A stretch of 64,000 nucleotides of DNA from Brachypodium distachyon (taxonomy: Eukaryota; Streptophyta; Magnoliopsida; Poales; Poaceae). Location: assembly GCF_000005505.3 (NCBI RefSeq), contig NC_016133.3, positions 8,680,001 through 8,744,000 of the forward strand, given 5' to 3'. The translations under genes were made by a program, and so were the position numbers. The notes under the pieces were generated by a model that ran no database searches, had not been told where the DNA came from, and saw only the letters and a program-made list of their open reading frames with translations. Shown here piece by piece: positions 35,715 to 44,231 of this stretch; the first letter of the stretch is position 1, and every line of letters starts with the position of its first letter.

Positions 35715-36065
35715 ATGCAGCGCGCCGCCTCAAGGGTCGCGTCGCTGGCCCTCCGACGCCTTGCTGCGTCGGCTTGGCCCCGCGGGGAGCTCCCAGCCGC
35801 CGCCATGGCGCCTCTTCGGCCGGCCGCGGCGGTGGTCTCCTCGGCACGCTTGTCTCTACAGCCCACAGCAACGGCGGCGGCTGTTGCGCTGCTTGCCCGG
35901 CGTGGGTACGCCGGCGCGGCCCCGAAGGCAAAGGCGAAAGCAGTGAGCGAGGACGAAGATGAGGACGATGACTCGGAGTGGGAGGTGGACGAGTACGGGG
36001 CAATCGAGGATGAGTTCCCCGACTCTGACAGCGAGGGTGATGAGGACGAATATGCTGATACCTGA
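35715..36065 (+). CDS. Small acidic protein with organelle-type presequence, function unknown
   Basis: Single-exon frame of 116 residues starting MQRAASRVASLALRRLAAS at 35715; the open frame runs a little farther upstream but without an ATG. The first about 65 residues are rich in Ala, Arg and Ser, poor in acids, and end LLARRGYAGAAP, which resembles a mitochondrial presequence cleavage region. The mature part begins with a short Lys-Ala repeat and is then intensely acidic (EDEDEDDDSEWEVDEYG, DSDSEGDEDEY) to the C-terminus. I do not recognise the family. The upstream site II cluster and an adjacent 3' tail with ordinary grass codon bias support a real gene. No transmembrane segment or enzyme motif is visible. 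Confidence 0.72.
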   Translation: MQRAASRVASLALRRLAASAWPRGELPAAAMAPLRPAAAVVSSARLSLQPTATAAAVALLARRGYAGAAPKAKAKAVSEDEDEDDDSEWEVDEYGAIEDEFPDSDSEGDEDEYADT

Positions 36066-38750
36066 GAGCTCGGCTTGGTCTAGGAAATTTTGTTTTCGTT
36101 CTCTGCGAGGGTTGTTTTCCGTTTTTGGGCAGAGATAAAGGAAAGGAAGAAATAATACGGAGTATTTCGTTTTGCTTTGGCGGAAAGCTTTGGTCTTTCC
36201 CTTTCCTGTTTGATTCTTGTTTGGTGGCAAGAGTGATTGGATAATTGTAATGTGCATCAAAGAAAAGAAAATTTCGTCTGAAGCGTTCTTGTTTGTTACT
36301 ACCCTGGATTAGGGCGTGAACAGTCTAGCTTCCAACTTCCTAGAAATTCAACCGGAGCAGGGCCGAACACGCTGGAACCACGAAGCTAGATCCGCGAAGC
36401 ACACTCGTTTTGCTGTACAAAAATCGAAGCGGCCCTTTTGCCGATTGCTGGATCGGCAAACCACGGAGCAGTGCAAAATTACAACCGAATTGCCACCGCC
36501 TAAGTGAAAACGGTTCAGTTCGGTCTTCTTTTCCTCGTCCGTCTCGTTCGAGTTGACTGCCAGGAAGGGCTCCCAGCCGCTGTACCTCAACTCTGGTCGC
36601 CGGAGAGGCTCCACGCGGCTGCCTCCATTCTGGCGCCACCCTGACTCCGGCCTGAGGGATTCCATGGCCGCCACTGCTCCGCACCCCTCCTGCAACCCGG
36701 AAGGACGCCCAGCCCCGCCAGCTCCACAGATCGACGCTCGGACGGTCGGACCTCGACTAGGTCGTGCGACGCCGGGTCCCCAACCTCCTCCAGTCGCCAA
36801 TCCGGCCGCCGTTGCCCCGACCACCGCGCCATCTCTGCCCGTAGCACGGTAGCAGCTCCCCTGAGCTCTTCGTCACGCACGAGATCCCGTCCACCTGTCT
36901 CGATCGTGAAGCCTTGTACTTAGCAGGCCGGCCCAACGAAAATTAGCTTTCGGCCCAACTGAAGTTAGGAGCAGCGCCGAACGTCCGTGGCTCCCATCCA
37001 GACGCTGGAATCGCTGCGGGAAGCCGGATCGAAGGATTTCGGTGAAGCTGGACCGTTCCCAAAGCGCCCTTATTAATGACATTCCTCGGGCGAGCTAGGT
37101 TTCGGGCCAGGCTCGTAAGAGCACAAGCCCAATGGCCGAAACTCAAGCCTCAGCCCGGCTTGAAGCCTAGATTTTACCCAAAACATAAGCCCGAGCCTAG
37201 CTGCCTGAATGCATGTTTGCCAGGTGCTCAGACTTGTCCAGCTAAAATTTGGCAGTCTATGCAGATTTCGTCTCCATTTGGTTTGTTGTCAAAAATTTGG
37301 TAGCCTATGAAATCAAGCTCACCTACCTCACAATCCCTCTCATGATTTTTGCTGAAATTTTGGTCAACTTGGGACCAAAAAATCTCTAATTGGTTAGCCA
37401 ATTGTTTGCTGATGGAGCAGGAATTGGTATGAATCAAACATACCCTGAAGCTTGGCCTAAGGTCAAACAATTGACAGTCAACCTCCAGGTCCTGGCTACA
37501 ACAAACACATGCACTTAATCGTCGCCAAACAAGCTTAAAAAACAGCAACAGCAGCCGTCATGGAGACCGGCTTTAGATTTGAGAGTGGGAGACAGGGGCG
37601 GCATCATGCTCTCGTTGGAGAGGAAGGTGGGTGGGAGGAGAGCAAGCAGCGATGGCATTGAGCCTTCGAACCGTAGACCAGCGAAGGAGAGCAAACCACC
37701 ACCAGCATTGAACTTGGCTCTAAATGGAAGCCTGGCCTAGTTTTTTGGGGCCATGTTGTTGGGGTGGGCGCTCTATTCATAATTTTAAACCGGACCTCCA
37801 TTGAGCCGAAAAAGCGGGAATAGGAGACCTCGTCAGTGTTTCTCAAAAAAAAAAGAGACCCGTCAGTTTCTTATAAAAAAGGAGACCTCGTCAGTCTGCT
37901 AAGCGCAGGACCGCCCTCAACAGCGAATCAAAAAAACCTTGTCGAACCAGCTACTTTTGACGAAACCGATGATTAAGCCTCTCTGAGAAAACCAATCTGT
38001 GAAAATGATGCTATCTCTAGGTTTTTCAGTCGATCCCGATTCACTATCTCAAATTATTATGTGAATTATTATTTATATTGCCAAGTTTGTATTTTGCAGC
38101 ATATGTTTTCATCTGTTCATTACAACATTAATGAACAAAAATATATTTATACCTTAAAGAATTGGACTGTGAACCGGTGAACCAGCAGTTCAACCAGGAA
38201 ATTCCTGAACCGAGAGCCTCACCGATTCAGTCAATGGTTCGGTTTTTAAAAAGTATCATAGTTGAACCGCCAGTTGAACCGGAAAAAGCCGGAGCAGAGC
38301 GTACGTCCGATCATTTAAGACTACCGGTCCATACGAGGAAGCGAACTGGAACCAAGCATATTTCTCTGATGTGTGCCAAATAAACAATTAACTAATGGAT
38401 TTGAAAATGTAACAGACCGCCACCATTGGTGAGTCTTTTATAAAAAAAAAAGATAAACGAGCAAGAGAAGAGAACCTATAGAATCCTCTGTACCTATTTA
38501 CTCAATTATGATCCTCCTTTTTTAACGGGCTCGGCTAATTGGCGGGTGACAGCCCAAACCAAAAGCTAGGGACGAATTCCTACAACCCCAAAAAAGGTTG
38601 TCGGATTATATATATATTTGCCATTTTTGGCAACTTTTAATTTTTGGCTTGTCGAATTTTTATTTTTTGAACTTTCGATTTTAGTTTTTGAACTTTTAAT
38701 TTTTATTCGAAGCTTTTAAGGATTTAATTTTCAACTATTTGTTTTACCTT
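36066..38750. other. Intergenic region with degraded repeats
   Basis: The 3' untranslated region of the preceding gene extends to about 36,270. A GC-rich stretch (36,550-37,050) has short open frames on both strands with no domain. From 37,085 to 37,205 runs a repetitive tract of GCCCGGC/AAGCCTCAGCCC type. From 38,160 to 38,300 runs a tract with repeated GAACCGG/TTCAACC motifs, a kind seen again near 62,660. These look like decayed nonautonomous transposons; no borders fixed. Confidence 0.4.
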
Positions 38751-38800
38751 TTTATTGTCTAGCAAAAAAAACACTTACCTCGTGGGGGGCCACCTTTGGG

Positions 38801-38943
38801 CGGGGGGGGGGGGGGTGGCGGCAAGGGTCAGCGGGAGGGGGCGGCGTGAGGGGCCTGTGCAAGGACGAGGGGTAGCGGCGGCGGCACGAGGGCAGTCCGC
38901 GGTGGTGGAAAACGCAACGTGGGGAGGGGGAGGGGGGGGGGGG
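38801..38943. repeat. Two long G runs
   Basis: An unbroken run of 14 G starts at 38802, and a GGGGAGGGGGAGGGGGGG-type tract spans 38921-38943. Low-complexity GC-rich DNA lies between. Such runs can fold as G-quadruplexes. The overlapping open frame on the plus strand is Gly-rich noise. Confidence 0.6.
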
Positions 38944-39404
38944 TCGGGCCACTCGAGGAGGAAGAGAGGTCTCTTAGAGGAGGATTTCGTCTGGTGGGCG
39001 AACGAATGTCAAAGAGAGGTTTCGATTTTTAGCATCTTCCTCTGTTCTTAAAGTAGAAGCTTTGTCTGGGCGCGTTATAACTGAATTGCATGGAGAAAGT
39101 CCCGATATATATAGAACGTTCCACTAGATTTCCCATTTATCATTTGAAGGAAAATGAACATCCTTTTTATTTCCAACGGTTACACCGTACAAACAAACGA
39201 CGACACCCACACTGTCCTGTTGCCAGTGTTTGGTGTCGAGTACATATAGGCACGTACGTAGGCGTAAACATCACACTTGCAAGACATAGGATTACTACTA
39301 CGATACAAACTTACCTTGGTAGACAACAGCACACGATAGAGTATATTAATTATACTCGTGCCGGAATTATTGTTTGTTGGCCGGCGACGTCCACGAGCGT
39401 CCGA

Positions 39405-40412
39405 TCAAAAGGAGAGCTCAGTGGTGGCAAACTCCACGCTCTTCTCCAGCATGCCGGCCTCCATCTTGCTGCAGCACCTGCAAGGCGGGCTCACCACCGG
39501 CACCGGCACCGGCGCGTGGCCACGCGCACCACGCCCATTCTCCTCCTTACCGAGCCCACGCGCATCGGCCGCCTTCCTCGCAATAATCACCGAGTTGACA
39601 ACCTCATCGTCGGGGTGGTACACGGCCAAAACCTCAAAGCCGCCCTGGGTGATGAGCTCCGGGTCCACGATCGGGTACAGGAACCCGCGGGCCCCGTGCG
39701 CGCTCCGCACCACGAGCGCCGCCCCGTCCGCCATGTGGGCGCCCAGGTGCGCGATCACCGTAGCCTTGTCCTCCGCCGCCATGCCCACCAGCGCGGCCAG
39801 GAACAGCACGTCGTACTTCCCCAGCTCCCCCGTGAGCTTCGCCACGTCCGCCGTGTGGAACGACATGCGCGCCCCGACGTCCTTGTCGGCGCGGACCAGC
39901 TTCCTGGCGCGCTCGTTGGCCGACTCGCTCCAGTCGTAGTTGTCGAACAGCGTGTTGGGCAGGTGGCGCGCCGCCAGGACCAGCGACGTGAACGGCAGCG
40001 GGCCGGAGCCCACGAACGCCACGCGGGCCGGCTCGATGCCAGATGATGAAGGCATGTAGCGTGCGAGCAGGTCGTACTCCAGCTTGCTCAGGTTGATGTA
40101 GTTGCTGTAGTAGGGGAAGCAGTCGAGGTGGTCCAGCGGGTTGTCGAAGGCGGCAAGCTTGTCGGCGTAGTGCGCCTCCAGGTGGCCCTCGGCGGTGGAG
40201 CAGAGGCGGATCAGCTCCTCGCGCATCCTCTGCGCCTCCGGGCCCAGCTTCGTCACGTCCACGGGGCTCGGCGGCACGCACGCGGTCACCAGCTCCGTGA
40301 ACAGCGCGTCCACCTGGGGGGATGGGCTCAGCGACGGCAGCTTGGCGATGGCGGCTTGCAGGCCCGTGATCTTCTGGACCAGCGCTGCCACCTCCTGGTT
40401 CTGGGCCTCCAT
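39405..40412 (-). CDS. NAS: Nicotianamine synthase
   Basis: Intronless frame of 335 residues starting MEAQNQEVAALVQKITGLQA. It shows the NAS family signatures in order: TACVPPSPVDVTKLGPEAQRM-type N-terminal block, NPLDHLDCFPYYSNYINLS, KLEYDLLARY, ARVAFVGSGPLPFTSLVL, FDNYDWSESANERARKL, GARMSFHTADVA, VLFLAALVGMAAEDKA, IAHLGAHMADGAALVVRSA and RGFLYPIVDPE. NAS condenses three S-adenosylmethionine molecules into nicotianamine, a metal chelator and, in grasses, the precursor of mugineic-acid siderophores. The tyrosine (YDLL) and di-leucine-type motifs implicated in vesicle localisation of rice NAS2 are present. Length fits grass NAS proteins (about 325-335), and no lesion is visible. Expression in graminaceous roots typically rises under iron deficiency. 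The gene stands alone here, although NAS genes often occur in clusters. Confidence 0.97.
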   Translation of the reverse strand: MEAQNQEVAALVQKITGLQAAIAKLPSLSPSPQVDALFTELVTACVPPSPVDVTKLGPEAQRMREELIRLCSTAEGHLEAHYADKLAAFDNPLDHLDCFPYYSNYINLSKLEYDLLARYMPSSSGIEPARVAFVGSGPLPFTSLVLAARHLPNTLFDNYDWSESANERARKLVRADKDVGARMSFHTADVAKLTGELGKYDVLFLAALVGMAAEDKATVIAHLGAHMADGAALVVRSAHGARGFLYPIVDPELITQGGFEVLAVYHPDDEVVNSVIIARKAADARGLGKEENGRGARGHAPVPVPVVSPPCRCCSKMEAGMLEKSVEFATTELSF

Positions 40413-40534
40413 TTGATCAGCGAACTTGGAGTTACCGAATGCACGCGCTCTGAATTATGGAGAAGATGGTTCAGGAGTTGCTAGCTAGAGTGCGCTTGAG
40501 GTAGTTGATGATCTGTGGTACGGCACTTGTGGGA

Positions 40535-40542
40535 TATAAATA
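40535..40542 (-). promoter_or_regulatory. TATA-like box of the nicotianamine synthase gene
   Basis: The minus strand reads TATTTATA about 125 bp before the ATG, in the GGTTAGCTATTTATATCCC context. It is the best core-promoter candidate. Confidence 0.5.
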
Positions 40543-40578
40543 GCTAACCTGGACCTGGACGGAGCAACAAGAAAAAGC

Positions 40579-40590
40579 GCATGCGCATGC
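40579..40590 (-). promoter_or_regulatory. Tandem CATGC motifs (IDEF1-type sites) upstream of NAS
   Basis: GCATGCGCATGC gives two CATGC cores on each strand about 170-180 bp before the NAS start. CATGC is the core bound by IDEF1, the grass regulator of iron-deficiency genes, and such motifs occur in NAS promoters. Function here is inferred. Confidence 0.5.
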
Positions 40591-41323
40591 ACGCAAACTT
40601 CACGCGTCCAGGCCAATGAGGCTGGTTTCATGCCTCTCAGTCTCTGCTACGGAGTATGATTTTTGTATACGTACGTGTTCAGATCATGATGTTGAAGTGG
40701 ACATATATAATCTTTTCCTGTGTCTTTTTCTCTTCTCGAAATATCGCCTGTGAGCAAAGTATTGCAATCGACTCAATATCACATTACACTGGAGCATCCA
40801 GGATATCAGATATACGTTGCTTTGACGCTATTCTCCTGGCTGACCGCGTGCACTGGAGCATCCAGGAGCATCTAAGGGTGTGTTTGGTGTCCGTGGTGAA
40901 TCCAGAATTCCCATTTCATCCCATACAAGCTGACTCTAGTCAAGTTGAGCTGAGATTTTCACATGTGTTTGGCAGACTGTATCTGTCGAGGTATGATGAG
41001 TTGAGATGTCGTTTGGTGGGCTGTGTCTGTTTAGGCATGTTGAACTCAGACTTTGTTTGGTAGAGTGCACGCGAGTAAGATGTGATTATACGTCTCTGAC
41101 TTGGTGCAATGACCACACAAACTTATTCAAATTTCATCCATTACATCATAAATTCGAAACATAATTTACAGCAAAAATATACAGCACCAAAATACCGCAA
41201 AATGATATATTACCAAGGCTTACTTGAGTACATAATTCAGCATGTCAACATCACCAAAATATATAAAAGCTAACATACGAAATACGTCCAAATAACCAAG
41301 TCTGCATCATAATATACTAGGCA

Positions 41324-42418
41324 TTACAAAAGATATAGATTTTGAAGTTGCATCAACACAGAACAACGCTTGAATGAGGCTTCACAAACATCAGCTTCCA
41401 TTTTCATGAAATTAAGGCCTTTACCCTTATGCTCCGTCAAATAATCCAAAACAGCCGAGCGTTGATCCATGTCGAAATTGGTAAGGTCCATAACCGTTTT
41501 GCACAAATCAGGATGTGTTTCGGTATGGCAAGTGTTATTGATAGCACCAGCCACATCACGCAATGCATGAGACATGTTGTTTATCTGAATTGCATCTTCA
41601 TCACTCAGAACCCGCTTCCTCTTTTTATTATTTGTTGAGCCAGAAGGTGAAGCTGTACTTGCTCCGAGGCCTTGAACTCCTAAATCGAAGGGGACTTGAC
41701 CTTGCACAAAACCTTCACCATTGGTTTCTCCACCCTCCAAATCAATAGGCTTTTCTAAACCCTCTACTTCAATGGGTTTCCCCAAAGGCTCGTTAGATCC
41801 CATTGCGAACTTTCCTGTGGCTAGCTTATCGGCAAAGCAAGCTTCCATGTATTCATAGTTCACAAGTGGTGTGTTTAAAAATTCAGCATCCTTAGGAGTA
41901 TCCTACATATATCATCAACAAAAATACATTTCAGCACTATAATAACATGTTTCCAACAAATTCCAGCAATGAAACAATGGATCTTTGGACATTTTAGCAT
42001 GTTTTAGCAATGTATAACAATTATCAGCACGTATGGAAGATTTCAACATGTGTGTACATACCTGGGTATGCCCCAAGTAATGCTGGTCTTCTAAAACAAT
42101 CATCTTTTGATCATCATCCCAAAGTGCCCCGCTTAGAAGTCTCAATTTCTCGATTCTTTGATACCTGACCTTCCACTTGCAGAGATGATTGGTTACTTGG
42201 GTGGTTGTCACATCATAACCGATGAGTTGGGTCAAAGCTTTTGCTGCTTGTGCAATATGGATCTCGTTGAATCCTTTCTTGGTCTTCACACCTTTCGCTA
42301 CTATGTCGGCGAGACATCGCATCATGCATGCTGACATGAGAGGGGTCTAGTTCATAACCTTCGGAGCCTTCTTTTTTGTACCACCTACATCCGGAAGTTC
42401 GTGCTCAATTTCAGCCAT
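41324..42418 (-). pseudogene. Harbinger-associated Myb/SANT-like DNA-binding protein with a premature stop
   Basis: The start MAEIEHELPDVGGTKKK at 42418 runs to a TAG at 42347-42349, just before TPLMSACMMRCLADIVAKG. The rest of the Myb/SANT-like domain follows in frame (IAQAAKALTQLIGYDVT, VTNHLCKWKVRYQRIEKL, LSGALWDDDQKMI). An intron begins GTATGT near 42063, with an acceptor near 41,905. The second exon has an Asn/Lys-rich nuclear-type patch (NNKKRKRVLSDED) and ends QLQNLYLL at 41324. In this superfamily the partner binds element ends and helps the transposase enter the nucleus. The stop replaces a codon that is normally Trp in such proteins, so this copy is probably inactive. Confidence 0.72.
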
Positions 42419-42420
42419 CT

Positions 42421-42830
42421 ACAGCAAAAGAGTTCCATCAATAATATCATGTTTTGCAGCAATAAAAGACATTTCAGCAGCAAACAAGTAATTTCAGCAC
42501 TAAAGTAACACATTTCAGCACCATATTGTTATATTACACCAAGTTCCAGCACTAAAGTAACACATTTCAGCACTAAAGTAACACATTAGAGCACCAAAAT
42601 GAGTCATTCCAGCACCAAAAAGCATATTCCAGCAATAAACAAGTATTTCCAGTACCAACACATTTCAGCACTAATTCAGCACTAAAGTAACACATTACAG
42701 CACCAAAAGGAGTTATTCCATCACCAAAAAGCATATTCCAGCAATAAACAAGCATGTTCCAGCAATAAAGTAACACATTTCAGCACCATATTGTTATATT
42801 ACAGCAAGTTCCAGCAAGTTATACAAATAA
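42421..42830. repeat. Degenerate tandem repeat between the Harbinger genes
   Basis: About twenty imperfect copies of a 20-22 bp unit built on TTCCAGCACTAAAGTAACAC or CATTTCAGCACC. Larger blocks also repeat (AGCATATTCCAGCAATAAAC at about 42622 and 42730). Similar units lie in the Myb-like intron (41930-42050). The open frame across it is Trp/Cys/Leu-rich repeat noise. Confidence 0.75.
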
Positions 42831-42850
42831 TAAAGTTACAACATGATACA

Positions 42851-43911
42851 TCAAAAGTGTGCTACCCCCCTATTTGCCCACATGGCTTGTGCAAATTCAT
42901 CCCTCTTTGCTTTCCAAGATTGATTATCGTAAGCAATGTCGTGGTGCTCTTCTTCAATGGGTTCGGGTTCCCATGTCACCGGTGGGAAATATTCATCTTC
43001 CCCAAATTGAAAGATCCAATTATGGAGAATTGCACAAGCTATTACTACTTTTACTTGGGTCTTGTAAGGATGGAATGGCTTATTGTAAACAAACTTCCAC
43101 CGGTTCTTATACGTGGCAAAAGCTGTTTCAATTGTTATTCTTAAAGAAGAGTGTCTCAAGTTGAACAATTCTTTGTAATTTTCAGGATGATTCCCTGCAC
43201 CATCTCCTTCAAGTGGTACCTTGTCCTACGGTATGGTGGAAGAAAACCCGGTCCCACGGCATACCCGGCATCAACAAGATAGAATTTTCCTACGAAATTC
43301 CAACTATTAGGTACATTAAAAACTATTGAGAAATATGTGGCTGCTAGGTTTAAATTATTACTCGGAGGAAGTGACAACCCATCATCCCTCTGCACAGCAT
43401 CCGCAAGTATGAGGGCATCATGGGCTGACCCCTCCCAACCAGCAAGTACATAGGTAAACTTTAAATCAAAGTCGACCGCAGCCATAACATTTTGGGTAGT
43501 ACCATCTTTTCTACCCCTAAAGGCGGACGAGATCTTTGCTGGGACTCTAGCCATGACATGTGTTCCATCAACTGCTCCAATACAATCCTAGTTCATAAAT
43601 ATGTAAGTATGAAGAGTGGAGGGAGGACGAGATAAATATATAGAGTTTTGCGAATAAAAGCAAGTTACCTTGAAGTAAGGATTGAAGCGGGTGTTCTCCT
43701 GAATTTTAGGGTGTATATTAGTGGAGGGAGGACGGATCATCTCACCTCGCAACTCTCCAACAGCATACAACACAGCCTTAAAATACCTACTTATTACTTC
43801 AATAGATCTTCTAAAAATCGGTTGAAGAGCTCGAAACCTTGTGTTGTGGCCAACTACCAGGAGAAACATGGATACTTGTTCCTCAATGGAAGTATGAATA
43901 CTATCTTTCAA
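42851..43911 (-). pseudogene. PIF/Harbinger transposase (DDE_Tnp_4 type), frame-broken
   Basis: Exon 1 (43911 to about 43670) carries the N-terminal block (VVGHNTRFRALQPIFRRS, ISRYFKAVLYAVGEL) and ends at a GT donor. The next exon has DCIGAVDGTHV, RGRKDGTTQNVMAAVDFDL, GSAHDALILADA and FYLVDAGYAVGPGFLPPYR. A 1-2 bp change near 43190 shifts frame, and the end reads LFNLRHSSLRITIETAF, VVIACAILHNWIF, to a stop at 42851. The three catalytic acids (the D of VDGTH, the D of LVDAGY, the E of TIETAF) all survive. The enzyme excises and inserts elements at TWA targets; this copy needs the frame break resolved to work. Confidence 0.82.
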
Positions 43912-43930
43912 TAATTCTCTCTCTCTCTCT

Positions 43931-44231
43931 AAACAAATTGCGCAGGCGAAAAAAGGGAGCTCTTTTCATTCTTAGCTGATTTGAGCAATTTATGTCGGTA
44001 GAATGATAGATATATCTCAAGTTAGATTCCCTAGCTATATCCATATCAATCCTACGACCTAATAACATCGGAGGAGATAAAAATCATATAAGCTCCCAAT
44101 GCAGCTGCAAGAGAGGGGGCTTGCATGTTTAAGCTTGCGTGGCCTTATTGGGCCAAAAGTCGGCCCATCCCTTTTTAGGTCATTCTCTCAAAAAGACAAA
44201 AACACAAAAGACAAAATTCCTGACATTATTC
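43931..44231. other. Flank between Harbinger coding sequence and LINE copy B
   Basis: A CT microsatellite (43916-43930) is followed by about 300 bp without recognisable features. ATTATTC at 44225-44231 matches 47872-47878 and is the likely target duplication of the LINE. Confidence 0.4.

Larger units (their letters stand above)
40876..43930 (-). mobile_element. Decayed PIF/Harbinger element (right end not found)
   Basis: A transposase and a Myb-like partner lie on the same strand, as in autonomous PIF/Harbinger elements. A candidate left terminus GGGTGTGTTTGGTG begins at 40876 after CTAA, consistent with the 3-bp TWA-type targets. Three more GTTTGG(T/C) motifs follow to 41063. I could not find the matching mirrored terminus on the right, so the right limit is only the end of coding sequence. 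Confidence 0.6.

Noticed and set aside
36340..36880. Overlapping open frames on both strands
   Set aside because: GC-rich with no domain, conserved motif or clear splice context; too weak to call a gene.
39090..40046. Open frame of 318 codons on the plus strand
   Set aside because: It lies opposite the nicotianamine synthase gene; the His/Arg/Val-rich translation is the usual complement of a GC-rich coding region.
42573..42776. Trp/Cys/Leu-rich open frame of 67 codons
   Set aside because: Translation of the degenerate tandem repeat.
42421..42830. Regularly spaced repeats resembling a CRISPR array
   Set aside because: Repeats are degenerate, without unique spacers, in plant DNA.
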